This document shows, in pieces, positions 26,678 through 35,192 of a DNA stretch of 41,832 nt. A program made the position numbers and the translations under genes. The stretch comes from an uncultured Eubacteriales bacterium (GTDB lineage: Bacteria; Bacillota; Clostridia; Christensenellales; Aristaeellaceae), in assembly GCA_902774025.1 (NCBI GenBank), contig CACYGY010000054.1:1-41832 (forward strand). Direction: 5' to 3'. Below the pieces are notes generated by a model, which was not told the DNA's origin, searched no databases, and was given only the letters and a program-made list of their open reading frames with translations. Position 1 is the first letter of the stretch, and each line of letters opens with the position of its first letter.

Positions 26678-28858
26678 TTACTTTTTGATGTATTCCATCG
26701 TCCGCTCCACGGAAGGGGTCTGAGAAGCGGAAGGGGTGAAGCGAATCTGTTTTCCGGAGACGGAAAGAATACCGGTTGACCCCTGAACCTGATGCTTCTC
26801 CAGAAGCAGACGCAGAAGCTTTTCGTTGATTTCAGGCCCGCCGCCCCGAACCATGGCATCCTTCCACAGAGTGAAGTGGCATCCTTTTCCATAGGTACTG
26901 CAACTGAAGGCGCGGGGACTCTCCAGCACTTTCCCTTTGCCGCACAGCGGACAGGCCAGATCGCTGACCATTTTGTTTGCGGATGAGCGGCTGCCTTTAC
27001 CGCGTCCTCTGTAGGACTCTTTGGGAAAGGAGGCCTTGAGATCCGATTCACTGGCAGATTTGACAAGAAAAGAGGCAAAGCGCTTGATACTCTCCATGAA
27101 GGCTTCAGGATTCTGCTCATTGGAGGTGATCCGGTCCAGAGCCTGCTCCCAGCGGCCGGTCAGTTCAGGAGAGGTGATCTCCTGAGGCATGATCCGGATC
27201 ATTTCAACCCCCTTATCGGTGGCAAGGATGTTTTTTCCCTTGCGCTGCGCGTAGTCCACCTGGATCAGACGTTCAATGATTGCGGCACGGGTGGCGGGTG
27301 TGCCGATTCCGGAGCCTTTCATCTGCCGGGCAATTTCCTCATCGTCCAGTTCTCTACCGGCGTTTTCCATGGAAGAAAGCAGGGAAGCATCCGTCATCTG
27401 AGACGGAGGCTTGGTCATGTCTTCCCGGACGATGGTGCCCTTCACGCTGTACTGATCCCCTTCCTTAAGAGGCGGGAGCACAGTCTCTTCTTCCTCCTCG
27501 GAAGTCTCCTTCTTTTTCCGGGCCTTTGGCGGGGCGGCCGTGGGAGGAATATCCCGCCATCCGTTCCGAATGACGACACGGCCGCTGGTGCGGAAGGAGT
27601 ACTGACCGACCGTGGTGATGACCCGGGTGGCATCGTACTCACAGGGAGGGTAAAAAGCGGCGAGGGTTCTGCGAACCACAAGATCATACAAAGCCTGTTC
27701 GTCCGGTGACAGTGCGGACGGATTGATTTTTTTCAGTGTGGGAATGATGGCATGGTGATCCGTGACCTTTGAGGCGGCAATAACCCGTTTGGTAGCGGGA
27801 ATATGACCGGAAGGCATCGCCGGAGGCACCAGTGACTGATATGACTCCGGCAGAATGCCCAGCGTCTGTTCCACCTTGGGAATCATGTCCGGGGGAAGAT
27901 AACGGGAGTCAGTCCGGGGATAGGTGAGGGCTTTCTGGGTTTCATACAGGCTCTGCGCCAGCTTCAGTGTTTTCTGAGCCGTAAAACCGAAGAGACGGTT
28001 GGCTTCTCTCTGCAGGGAGGTCAGATCGAACAGCTGAGGCGGCAGATCTTTTTTCCGTGTCGTCACGGCTTCTCTGACCGTTCCCGTTCCGCTCCTGATT
28101 TCTCCGGCTATGCGATCCGCTTCCGACTTGTCCTTCAGATGTGTATCCGGGTCCAGGTCCGGATGGAAATAGACTCCTTTATACGCGCCGAAATCCGCGG
28201 TCAGGGTGGCGAAGACTTCCGGCTTAAAATTCTCGATTTCCAGCCGTCTTTTCACCAGAATGGCCAGAGTGGGTGTCTGTACGCGTCCTACGGACAGAAG
28301 CACCTTGTAATGCAGCGTAAAAGCCCGGGTGGCGTTCATGCCCACCAGCCAGTCCGCCTCGGACCTGCATCTGGCGGACCGGTACAGTCCGTCGTAGTCC
28401 GAACCCGGCCGGATGTTTCTGAACCCTTCCTCAATTGCCTCATCGGTCATGGAACTGATCCACAGGCGGTCAAAAGGTTTGCTGCATTTGCTTTTTTCAT
28501 AGATATAGCGAAAGATGAGCTCACCTTCGCGCCCTGCGTCCGTCGCGCAGATGAGACGGTCCGTGTCTTCGGCATTGATCAGGCTGCTGACAATTCTGTA
28601 CTGAGCCCGGGAGGAGGAAATCACCTTCAGAGGTATTTTTGCGGGGAGAATGGGCAGGGCGTCCTCTGTCCATTTCTTATAGGCCGGATCGATTTCATCC
28701 GGCTCCTGAAGGGTCACCAGGTGTCCCACTGCCCAGGTGACCGTATACTGATCATTTTGAAGGAAACCTTCGCCTCTCCGGGTGCATTTCAGCACTCTGG
28801 CGATGTCTCTGCCAACACTGGGTTTTTCAGCCAGAATAACGGTATGTCCGATTTTCAT
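26678..28858 (-). CDS. topB: DNA topoisomerase III (type IA)
   Basis: Relaxes and decatenates DNA by single-strand passage. The 726-residue product has an N-terminal Toprim domain (VILAEKPSVGRDIARVL ... LICATDAGREGELIF) and the type IA core with active-site Y313 in YPRTDSRYLP. VGRVQTPTLAILV and GIGTPATRAAIIERL are also present. A C-terminal four-cysteine zinc finger (CPLCGKGKV...SCSTYGKGCHF) and a basic linker follow, with a Lys/Glu-rich insert at about 460-475. The frame is open to 28906, but ATG 28858 (MKIGHTVILAEK) is the natural start even though its GGAGGTG lies unusually close. Chromosomal TopB of this kind also occurs on mobile elements; here no conjugation genes accompany it. Confidence 0.95.
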   Translation of the reverse strand: MKIGHTVILAEKPSVGRDIARVLKCTRRGEGFLQNDQYTVTWAVGHLVTLQEPDEIDPAYKKWTEDALPILPAKIPLKVISSSRAQYRIVSSLINAEDTDRLICATDAGREGELIFRYIYEKSKCSKPFDRLWISSMTDEAIEEGFRNIRPGSDYDGLYRSARCRSEADWLVGMNATRAFTLHYKVLLSVGRVQTPTLAILVKRRLEIENFKPEVFATLTADFGAYKGVYFHPDLDPDTHLKDKSEADRIAGEIRSGTGTVREAVTTRKKDLPPQLFDLTSLQREANRLFGFTAQKTLKLAQSLYETQKALTYPRTDSRYLPPDMIPKVEQTLGILPESYQSLVPPAMPSGHIPATKRVIAASKVTDHHAIIPTLKKINPSALSPDEQALYDLVVRRTLAAFYPPCEYDATRVITTVGQYSFRTSGRVVIRNGWRDIPPTAAPPKARKKKETSEEEEETVLPPLKEGDQYSVKGTIVREDMTKPPSQMTDASLLSSMENAGRELDDEEIARQMKGSGIGTPATRAAIIERLIQVDYAQRKGKNILATDKGVEMIRIMPQEITSPELTGRWEQALDRITSNEQNPEAFMESIKRFASFLVKSASESDLKASFPKESYRGRGKGSRSSANKMVSDLACPLCGKGKVLESPRAFSCSTYGKGCHFTLWKDAMVRGGGPEINEKLLRLLLEKHQVQGSTGILSVSGKQIRFTPSASQTPSVERTMEYIKK

Positions 28859-28877
28859 CACCTCCGTTTCCGTTTGA

Positions 28878-28906
28878 ATTCTAGCATGAGATTGAGACGG
28901 TATCAA
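28878..28906 (-). promoter_or_regulatory. Promoter for topB-pepF
   Basis: On the minus strand, TTGATA (28901-28906) and TAGAAT (28878-28883) are 17 bases apart, just upstream of topB. Confidence 0.8.
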
Positions 28907-28914
28907 TATTGGAA

Positions 28915-28943
28915 TTGCCTGACGTGCATGAACGTGGTAGAAT
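28915..28943 (+). promoter_or_regulatory. Promoter for the DUF4317 operon
   Basis: TTGCCT (28915-28920) and TAGAAT (28938-28943) are separated by 17 bases. It stands back to back with the topB promoter, with 8 bases between the two -35 boxes. Confidence 0.8.
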
Positions 28944-28985
28944 AATACAGTTCGACATATTCTATTTCATGGGAGGATCACAGGG

Positions 28986-30158
28986 ATGACACCCAAAGAT
29001 CTTGGTATGATTCGCAGACGCCTGAACCCGGACAAACGTGGGCCGGTGATGCTTCAGGGGTGCTATCTGAACGCTCAGGGAGAGATTCTTTCCACTTTTC
29101 ATCAGTCTGTGGGGCTCCTCCCCCAGGAAGAAAATGAAAAGTATATGGCACTGTTCAAAAAGGTTCTTTCGGGGACGGCAGGACAGAATCTGCTCCCCGT
29201 GACTTTTTCCGAAGAACAGATGGCGTCTGACGACGCCTATGCCCTCCTGGCACAGATGTGCCGTACGGAACTGCAGGAGGATCAGAGCCTCCGGGCTTTC
29301 TTCAGCCAGATTGTGCAGTATCTGAGGGAGGAGAATGCTTCCGCCTCCATGTCAGTGGAAGAGCTTCAGAAGGCGCCGAACGTGGCCGTCCTTCTCCTGT
29401 ATGATTCCTTTGACGCACCTTATGTGCATTCCGACGGCGAAGAGGACATGGAAATGTCCGAGAATGTCTTTAACTATATCCTGTGCTGCGTATGTCCGGT
29501 TCATCAGGGAAAGGAATCCCTGAGTTACCAGGACAGCGACGGGTGCTTCCATTCGCTTCCGGCTCCCTGGTCCCTGGGCGCTCCCGAACTGGGATTTATG
29601 TTCCCAAGCTATGAGAGCGGCAGCGCGGATATCCACGCAGCGCAGTTTTACACAAGGAACGTGTCCCTGAGCCATGAGGCCTTTTTCCGCGCCGTATTTC
29701 ACGCTGAGGTGACGATGCCCGCGGAGGAACAGAAGGAGACGGTGCGCACCCTCCTGTCTTCCAGTCTGGATGATGAGTGCAGCATGAGCGTCATTCAGGC
29801 GGTCAGTGAGAAAGTCAGCGAAATGATCGAGGAGAACAGGCAGGAGAAAGACGCGGAACCGCTGCAGATGTCCTGCAGGGATATGCGCCGGGTTCTGGAA
29901 AGTGCGGGTGTGTCCGAGGAAAAGGTTCAGGCGTTTGAGAACCAGTATACGGAAGTCTTCGGAACGCAGGCTGAGATTCCCGCGGTGAATGTCGTATCCC
30001 CGAAGGAATTCAGGGTCAGCACGCCCAGCGTACAGATCCGCGTCAGTCCGGACCATGCGGAACTCGTTTCCACCCGGGTGATTGACGGGAAAAAATACAT
30101 TCTGGTTCTTGCGGACGGAGATGTGGAAGTCAATGGTGTCAATGTGGCCATTCTGTGA
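28986..30158 (+). CDS. DUF4317 family protein of unknown function
   Basis: A 390-residue soluble, acidic protein. The N-terminus (IRRRLNPDKRGPVMLQGCYL, then QSVGLLPQEENEKYMALFKK and LSGTAGQNLL) matches what I know of DUF4317, a family found almost only in Clostridia. No enzyme motif, signal peptide or membrane segment is visible. The middle part includes CCVCPVHQGKESL. The C-terminus reads as a small beta domain (VRVIDGKKYILVLADGDVEVNGV-like). ATG 28986 lies close behind GGGAGGATCACAGGG. It has its own promoter, divergent from topB, and is followed 8 bases later by a pyruvyltransferase-like gene. Function is unknown. Confidence 0.8.
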   Translation: MTPKDLGMIRRRLNPDKRGPVMLQGCYLNAQGEILSTFHQSVGLLPQEENEKYMALFKKVLSGTAGQNLLPVTFSEEQMASDDAYALLAQMCRTELQEDQSLRAFFSQIVQYLREENASASMSVEELQKAPNVAVLLLYDSFDAPYVHSDGEEDMEMSENVFNYILCCVCPVHQGKESLSYQDSDGCFHSLPAPWSLGAPELGFMFPSYESGSADIHAAQFYTRNVSLSHEAFFRAVFHAEVTMPAEEQKETVRTLLSSSLDDECSMSVIQAVSEKVSEMIEENRQEKDAEPLQMSCRDMRRVLESAGVSEEKVQAFENQYTEVFGTQAEIPAVNVVSPKEFRVSTPSVQIRVSPDHAELVSTRVIDGKKYILVLADGDVEVNGVNVAIL

Positions 30159-30166
30159 GGTTTTTC

Positions 30167-31249
30167 ATGAAACACGCGGGCATCATTACGTTCCTTCACA
30201 ATGGGAACTATGGCTCTCTTCTTCAGGCTTACGCTCTGGAAAGGGTGCTTGAGGAGATGGGAACGGACTGTGAGCACATTGATTATATTCCGGATTCCGG
30301 GGAAAAAGTGAGGAATATGATCCGTAGCAGGAACCATCCCGGACTCATCCTGGACGGGATTCTGAAACGGCACGCGGGGAACGGTCAGGGTGTGCTGGAA
30401 ATGAAGGGAAAGGAACTGGAACGGTTCCGGAAGACTTCGCTCCGTCTGACCCCTCCCGTTCACCGACTGAGAGACCTGCCCGGTCTCTGCCGGAACCGGG
30501 ATGGTCTTGTCAGCGGGAGCGATCAGATCTGGTCGCCTGTCTGGCTGAATCCCGCTTATTTCTTTGATTTTCCCACGCATCTTCCGCGGATCGCCTACGC
30601 ATGTTCTCTTGGGGTCTCTCAGATGCCCGGTCATTATAAGGCGGCGGAACTGACCCGTCTGATCCGTCCCTACCGGCGTGTGAGTGTCCGGGAAGATGCA
30701 GGGGCAGCCATACTGAAACAGCTTCTGGGACACGAGGTGGATGTAACGCCGGATCCGGTAGCCCTGTTGAAACGGGAAGACTGGGATGCTTTTGCCCATC
30801 CTTCCATGAAGCCCGGGCGCCTGGTCTGTTATCTCATCGGCAGGAGAGATGACGATGCGGAAACCCTGCGGAATCTTTCGGAGTCGCTGAACATGGACCC
30901 CTGTGTACTTCCTGCCGGAGCATCCTCTCTCCAGCTGCCTTTTCCGGTGACGGAAGATCTTTCGGCAGAGGGTTTTGTGGGAGCGCTTCGGGATGCCGGG
31001 CACGTGCTGACGGATTCTTTTCATGGCGCTCTTTTCTGCTGCCTGTTCGGGACGCCCTTCACACTGATCCGCCGCTACCGGGACACGGATCCGAAGTCCG
31101 GAAACAGCCGTGTTGACCAGCTGATTTCCAGGGTGCGGCCTCAGGTGACACCTCAGGGCTGCCGGACGGATCAGGAGGGGATGGCCCGCCTTTCAGAGAT
31201 ACGGAGGACGGGGCTGGAATGGCTTCGGAGCGCGCTGGAGGAAACCTGA
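30167..31249 (+). CDS. Polysaccharide pyruvyl transferase family protein
   Basis: A 360-residue putative transferase that may add pyruvate ketals to cell-surface glycans. The family pattern is visible: GIITFLHNGNYGSLLQAYAL at the N-terminus, the middle GSDQIWSPVWLN, RIAYACSLGVS, the SVREDAG segment, VTPDPVALL, and the C-terminal VLTDSFHGALFCCLFGTPF. The second half resembles a GT-B-like nucleotide-sugar-binding fold. ATG 30167 has a GAGG 6 bases upstream and is preferred over GTG 30155, which overlaps the previous stop. Other cell-wall polysaccharide genes are not nearby. The family also includes proteins of other function, so the substrate is open. Confidence 0.82.
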   Translation: MKHAGIITFLHNGNYGSLLQAYALERVLEEMGTDCEHIDYIPDSGEKVRNMIRSRNHPGLILDGILKRHAGNGQGVLEMKGKELERFRKTSLRLTPPVHRLRDLPGLCRNRDGLVSGSDQIWSPVWLNPAYFFDFPTHLPRIAYACSLGVSQMPGHYKAAELTRLIRPYRRVSVREDAGAAILKQLLGHEVDVTPDPVALLKREDWDAFAHPSMKPGRLVCYLIGRRDDDAETLRNLSESLNMDPCVLPAGASSLQLPFPVTEDLSAEGFVGALRDAGHVLTDSFHGALFCCLFGTPFTLIRRYRDTDPKSGNSRVDQLISRVRPQVTPQGCRTDQEGMARLSEIRRTGLEWLRSALEET

Positions 31250-31292
31250 AGGGAAGAAGCATTTCAGTCTCCACGCCTGATCAGTCCTATGC

Positions 31293-31320
31293 GGGGGAGC
31301 GGATCCCCCTTTTTCTTTTT
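31293..31320 (+). terminator. Terminator of the DUF4317-pyruvyltransferase operon
   Basis: A 6-bp stem GGGGGA/TCCCCC (31293-31298 with 31304-31309) is followed by TTTTTCTTTTT. Confidence 0.8.
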
Positions 31321-31363
31321 CGGAAGTACGGGATTCTTTACATTTTCCGGGAGAGATCACGGC

Positions 31364-31392
31364 TTTCCTTTTTCAGAGGGATGCTGTACAAT
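31364..31392 (+). promoter_or_regulatory. Possible promoter for deoB
   Basis: TTTCCT (31364-31369), 17 bases, then TACAAT (31387-31392), shortly before the deoB ribosome site. The -35 is poor. Confidence 0.35.
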
Positions 31393-31417
31393 TCACTCAG
31401 AGAGGGAGGCACTGCCC

Positions 31418-32584
31418 ATGAAAAGAGTATTTCTGACTGTTCTGGATGCAGCCGGCTGCGGCGCTCTTCCGGATGCTGCCGAGTACGGCGATGAGGGAGC
31501 CAATACATGGGGACATGTCATGGACGCTGTCCATCCGGAGCTGCCCCATTTTGCCGCCATGGGACTCGGCCATATTGATTCGGTTCATTATCCTCCGGAT
31601 GCCCATGCGGTGGGAGGATTTGGCAAATGCAGTGAAGTGAGCGCCGGAAAGGATACAACCACAGGGCACTGGGAAATCGCCGGCCTTCGGCTGGAAAAGC
31701 CCTTTCCCACGTTTCCGGATGGTTTTCCCGAATCGTTTCTGAACCGTTTCCAGGAGGCCATCGGACATGCTGTCATTGGCAATAAAGCGGCTTCCGGAAC
31801 AGAGATTCTCAGGGAGATGGGGGAGCAGTCCCGCAGAGCACGTCAGCCGATTGTTTACACATCCGCGGATTCCGTATTTCAGATTGCCTGCCATGAAGAC
31901 GTTTTCCCACTGGAGGAACTGTATCGTTTCTGCCGGATTGCCCGGGAAATGCTTCAGGGAGAACTGGGCGTGGGCAGGGTCATCGCAAGGCCGTTTACGG
32001 GTACAGAAGGGGCTTTTGTGCGAACGGCCGGCCGCAGGGATTTTTCGCTTCCGCCCACGGGGAGAACGCTTTTGGACGCGGTGAAGGAAGCAGGGATGGA
32101 GAGCTGGGGTGTCGGAAAGATAGAGGATATTTTCGACCACAGAGGACTGACCGCTTCTGATCACGCCGCGGGCAATCCTGCCTGCCTGGACGCCTGGACG
32201 GAAATCATGAGAAAGGATTTCACGGGGCTGTGTTTCACCAACCTGGTGGATACGGACATGCTCTGGGGGCATCGGCGTGACCCGGAAGGGTTTGCCGGGG
32301 CACTGGTGGAGATTGACCGGCGTCTTCCTGAAATCATGTCCCTGATGGGACCTGAGGATCTTCTCGTTCTTACAGCGGATCATGGGTGTGACCCCACCTT
32401 CCGGGGGACAGACCATACCCGGGAGTATGTACCGCTTCTGTGCTGGCACAGGGGCATGAGGGGGACGGTGGACCTCGGAATCCGGATGACTTTTGCGGAT
32501 ATTGCGGCCACCTGTGCGGAATGGCTGGGTCTGCCTGACCGCTTTGAGGCCAGGTCCTTTGCCACGGAGCTTTGCGGGTTCTGA
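31418..32584 (+). CDS. deoB: Phosphopentomutase
   Basis: Interconverts ribose 1-phosphate and ribose 5-phosphate (and the deoxy forms), linking nucleoside breakdown to the pentose phosphates. The 388-residue protein is of the alkaline-phosphatase-like, metal-dependent type. Visible hallmarks are VFLTVLDAAGCGALPDA at the N-terminus, GKDTTTGHWEIAG with the phosphorylated threonine region, GVGKIEDIF, FTNLVDTDMLWGHR, and TADHGCDPTF...TDHTREYVPLL with metal-binding Asp/His. The frame opens earlier at 31289, but ATG 31418 (MKRVFLTVLD) follows GGGAGG and is the clear start. No purine or pyrimidine phosphorylase is adjacent. It probably works with udk and other salvage enzymes. Confidence 0.96.
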   Translation: MKRVFLTVLDAAGCGALPDAAEYGDEGANTWGHVMDAVHPELPHFAAMGLGHIDSVHYPPDAHAVGGFGKCSEVSAGKDTTTGHWEIAGLRLEKPFPTFPDGFPESFLNRFQEAIGHAVIGNKAASGTEILREMGEQSRRARQPIVYTSADSVFQIACHEDVFPLEELYRFCRIAREMLQGELGVGRVIARPFTGTEGAFVRTAGRRDFSLPPTGRTLLDAVKEAGMESWGVGKIEDIFDHRGLTASDHAAGNPACLDAWTEIMRKDFTGLCFTNLVDTDMLWGHRRDPEGFAGALVEIDRRLPEIMSLMGPEDLLVLTADHGCDPTFRGTDHTREYVPLLCWHRGMRGTVDLGIRMTFADIAATCAEWLGLPDRFEARSFATELCGF

Positions 32585-32858
32585 CTGAGGACAGACGGCT
32601 TCACGATTTTCAATGGGTTCTGAGAGGAGACGGGAACAGGACACGGGTTCCGCTCAGGCAGGAATGCCCCCCGGAACCGGATGAATCCGGGCTGTGCCCA
32701 ACCGAAAAAGGGAGACCGCGGCAGTGTGTCCGATGGAAAACCGGTTTTTGGGAAGATCTTCCGGATCGCGGGGAGACTGGGCCCGGAAACATGCATGCTG
32801 CCGGAAACGCCCAGCCGTGCATGGAGTAAGACGGGGCCTGTACAGGGGAGGACGGATC
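32585..32858 (+). other. Structured 274-base leader upstream of the ArsR-type gene
   Basis: No gene is supported here, but the stretch can fold strongly. GGTTCCG (32646-32652) pairs with CGGAACC (32672-32678) around an inner GGCA/TGCC stem capped by GGAA (32661-32664), a GNRA-type tetraloop. CCGGA/TCCGG (32677-32690) can form the next hairpin. Two perfect 12-base palindromes lie at 32737-32762. No convincing promoter box pair was found, and no known riboswitch class fits. Confidence 0.45.
32737..32762. promoter_or_regulatory. Two adjacent perfect 12-base palindromes, possible operator
   Basis: AAAACCGGTTTT (32737-32748) and GGAAGATCTTCC (32751-32762) are each perfectly self-complementary and are 2 bases apart. 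They lie about 100 bases upstream of an ArsR-type repressor start, where an autoregulatory operator might be expected. They do not resemble the usual ArsR/SmtB operator (an imperfect TGAA..TTCA-type repeat), so assignment is speculative. Confidence 0.3.
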
Positions 32859-33290
32859 ATGATGGAATCCTTGAACCCAAAGGGGCAGGAGAGTGTTTCC
32901 TCCTGGAACGACACAGTCCGGCGGGCTTTCTCGGAAAACATGGAGACATGCGGGTTTCTTCATGTGCATATGGATAAGGTGGACCATGTCATGGAAACGC
33001 TGCCGGATGAATCCACACTGAACCAGCTCTCAGACCTGTTCCGTGTCTTTGGGGACGGTACGCGGATCCGGATTCTCTATGTCCTGTTTGAGGACGAGGT
33101 ATGCGTGTGTGATCTGGCAAAAATCCTGAATATGACGCAGTCGGCTGTCTCACACCAGCTTCGGATTTTAAAAAGTGCCCGTCTGATCCGCAGCCGCAGG
33201 GACGGGAAGACGGTTTTCTATTCACTTGCGGATGATCACGTCCGGACGCTTCTGAAACAGGGGACGGAACATGTCCATGAGGAAAGCTGA
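32859..33290 (+). CDS. ArsR/SmtB-family metal-sensing repressor with two metal sites
   Basis: A 143-residue winged-helix repressor expected to leave DNA when metal binds. The DNA-binding helices are in LAKILNMTQSAVSHQLRILK. Two metal-site signatures are visible. The alpha3N-type site has C82 and C84 in EVCVCDLA plus N-terminal C31, H35 and H37. The alpha5 site has D125, H127, H138 and E141, in exactly the SmtB spacing. This combination is typical of CadC-like Cd/Pb/Zn sensors. The frame opens earlier at 32694, but ATG 32859 follows AGGGGAGGACGG and gives the normal CadC-like length. No metal pump is adjacent, so the regulated genes lie elsewhere. Metal identity is inferred, not proven. Confidence 0.88.
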   Translation: MMESLNPKGQESVSSWNDTVRRAFSENMETCGFLHVHMDKVDHVMETLPDESTLNQLSDLFRVFGDGTRIRILYVLFEDEVCVCDLAKILNMTQSAVSHQLRILKSARLIRSRRDGKTVFYSLADDHVRTLLKQGTEHVHEES

Positions 33291-33308
33291 TAAAGGAGGG
33301 GGATATCC

Positions 33309-33932
33309 ATGAAGGATCATCGTGTGGTCACCATTGCCCGGGGATATGGAAGCGGTGGAAAAACCATGGGCAAGATGCTTGCGCAGGAACTGGGATGGAA
33401 TTACTATGACCGGGAACTTCTGCAGCTGGCTTCGGAGGAAAGCGGGATCAGTGAGGAACTGTTTGCCCGCTCGGATGAAAATGTGAAGCGTTCCCTGGCG
33501 ACGATTTTCAGGGTGCAGAAGGACTGCCTGGACGGAAATGTCATTCCTCCGGACAAAGATGGCTTTATTTCGAATGAAAACCTGTTCCGGTATCAGGCGC
33601 GGATCATCCGCCGGCTTGCGGAGGAAGAAAACTGTGTGATTGTGGGGCGTTGCGCGAATCATATCCTGATGGGCCAGCCTCATGTGGTCAATGTGTATGT
33701 TCACGCGCCGCACAATTACTGCGTGAGGACGGTGATGAACCTGTATTCTCTTTCCAGGGAGGAGGCCGAGAAACGCATTCTGGAGACGGACCGCCGAAGG
33801 GGTGAGTATTACCGCCATTTCACGGGTCATGACTGGCAGTGCGCGGATTACTATGACCTGTGCATTGATTCCTCCAGAATGGAATGGAATCAGTGCGTCG
33901 AGATTGTAAAATCCTACCTCAAATGCATCTGA
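33309..33932 (+). CDS. Cytidylate kinase-like protein (Cytidylate_kin2)
   Basis: A 207-residue P-loop-type protein of the cytidylate-kinase-like family. The N-terminus VVTIARGYGSGGKTMGKMLA holds a modified nucleotide-binding loop (GYGSGGKT in place of GxxGSGK[ST]). WNYYDRELLQLASEESGIS follows, then CVIVGRCANHIL and a basic lid segment KRILETDRRRGEYYRHFTG. It is distinct from the essential Cmk, and members are common in Clostridia, often of unproven substrate. ATG 33309 follows AAAGGAGGGGG. It starts 18 bases after the ArsR-type gene and is likely cotranscribed with it. That link to metal sensing is unexplained. Confidence 0.85.
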   Translation: MKDHRVVTIARGYGSGGKTMGKMLAQELGWNYYDRELLQLASEESGISEELFARSDENVKRSLATIFRVQKDCLDGNVIPPDKDGFISNENLFRYQARIIRRLAEEENCVIVGRCANHILMGQPHVVNVYVHAPHNYCVRTVMNLYSLSREEAEKRILETDRRRGEYYRHFTGHDWQCADYYDLCIDSSRMEWNQCVEIVKSYLKCI

Positions 33933-33948
33933 CAGAGGAAAAGCGGGA

Positions 33949-33977
33949 TTAACAGCGGCCTGTTTTCCGTTTACATC
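33949..33977 (+). promoter_or_regulatory. Weak promoter candidate for the SH3-repeat gene
   Basis: TTAACA (33949-33954), 17 bases, then TACATC (33972-33977). The -10 matches consensus poorly. Confidence 0.25.
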
Positions 33978-34011
33978 TGCAGAATCATCCTGAAAGGAAG
34001 GAGTTGAGCGC

Positions 34012-35145
34012 GTGCGGCGTGAGCGTATGTTCCCTTTTCTTTCCGCGGTTCTGCTTCTCTGTCTCTGCTTTCTGTCCTCTGCTGCCTCTGCGGAGCCTTT
34101 TGCCCTGATACAGACAGAGTCCGGGGAAGGAACGACTTTCAGACCGCAGACGGGGGGACAGGATCTTCACCTTCCGGATCTTGACTGGGCTGAGGTTCTG
34201 GAGCGGGAGAGCGGAGAATGCCTGGTACGTCTTTCAGATGGCCGGACAGGTTTTGTTCCGAAGGAGGATCTCAGGATTCAGGAGATTGTCTATGCAGCCA
34301 TCGGATATGTGAAAAACCCGACTTCAGACGGTTTTCTGAATCTCCGCTCCGAGCCGCGCTACACGTCCTCCGTGCTGGGAAGGTATTACAACGGAGTCCC
34401 GTGTACTCTCATCTCCGGGAGCGATGGATGGCTTCATGTTCAGGTGGACGGTCTGGACGGCTACTTTCTCAGCGAGTTTGTGGATATTGTCACATCGCCT
34501 CAGGGGCAGTCATGGGCGACCGTTACGCTGCCCTCCCGGTCCTGTGTGAATCTGCGTTCCGGTCCCGGGTATGCATGGCCGGCTCTTCGGCAGTACCCGT
34601 CCGGGGCTTACGTTACGGTTCTGGCGGAGGGCAGGGAATGGTGGATGGTTTCTGACGCGCATACCGTTGGATTCATGCAGCCCTCCTTTCTCTCCAGAGG
34701 CATAGTATCCCCGAATCCGGATACGCTGTATGAAGCGGCTTCTTCCTATGCTGTTGTTACCAACCCCAGGTCCACCCAGGTGCTTCATCTCAGACTCCGT
34801 CCGACCCGGAAATCTGAGTCTCTTGGCCAGTACTCCAACGGCGCCCGTCTGACGATCCTGAGTCAGGGGATGGAATGGTGCCTGGTTCAGACATGGGACG
34901 GGCTGACAGGGTATATGATGACGGAGTTTCTGACACTGTACAATGCCATGGACGTGCCTGAAAAAACGGTGGTGCATCCGGAGGGCACCTTTGCAAATCT
35001 TCGGGAAGGTCCTTCTCTGGAGAGCAGCGTTCTGTGCGAGGTGCCCCACGGGGCCCGGGTCACGGTCATATGGCCGGACGACCAGTGGTACAGGGTTCAG
35101 TATGAAGAGTACAGTGGTTATATCTCCGTGAGTTTCCTTCAGTGA
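34012..35145 (+). CDS. Secreted protein with bacterial SH3 repeats
   Basis: A 377-residue exported protein. Residues 1-27 are a signal peptide (hydrophobic FLSAVLLLCLCFLSS with cleavage after ASA). The rest is a string of SH3b domains: a degenerate one at about 35-88, then clear ones at about 95-158, 168-228, 245-311 and 320-377. Each clear one carries the pattern LN/LRxxP...S.VLG.Y..G......S..W..V...GL.GY. SH3b domains commonly bind peptidoglycan or other wall polymers. No catalytic (NlpC/P60, amidase) domain is attached, so it is a pure binding protein. GTG 34012 lies 8 bases after GGAAGGAG; ATG 34027 is an alternative. Confidence 0.88.
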   Translation: MRRERMFPFLSAVLLLCLCFLSSAASAEPFALIQTESGEGTTFRPQTGGQDLHLPDLDWAEVLERESGECLVRLSDGRTGFVPKEDLRIQEIVYAAIGYVKNPTSDGFLNLRSEPRYTSSVLGRYYNGVPCTLISGSDGWLHVQVDGLDGYFLSEFVDIVTSPQGQSWATVTLPSRSCVNLRSGPGYAWPALRQYPSGAYVTVLAEGREWWMVSDAHTVGFMQPSFLSRGIVSPNPDTLYEAASSYAVVTNPRSTQVLHLRLRPTRKSESLGQYSNGARLTILSQGMEWCLVQTWDGLTGYMMTEFLTLYNAMDVPEKTVVHPEGTFANLREGPSLESSVLCEVPHGARVTVIWPDDQWYRVQYEEYSGYISVSFLQ

Positions 35146-35152
35146 AGACAGA

Positions 35153-35177
35153 GGGTCTGCAGGACAGGCCCTTTTTT
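35153..35177 (+). terminator. Terminator of the SH3-repeat gene
   Basis: A 7-bp stem with one G-T pair (35153-35159 with 35165-35171), followed by six T residues. Confidence 0.85.
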
Positions 35178-35192
35178 GCTGTCCGTATCAAA

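Noticed and set aside
26678..28858. topB as marker of an integrated conjugative element
   Set aside because: No relaxase, VirB4/D4, integrase or attachment repeats are nearby, and the neighbours are ordinary chromosomal genes.
32585..32858. Cobalamin, glycine or other known riboswitch
   Set aside because: Short GC-rich pieces resemble parts of several classes, but none of the required conserved cores occurs in order.
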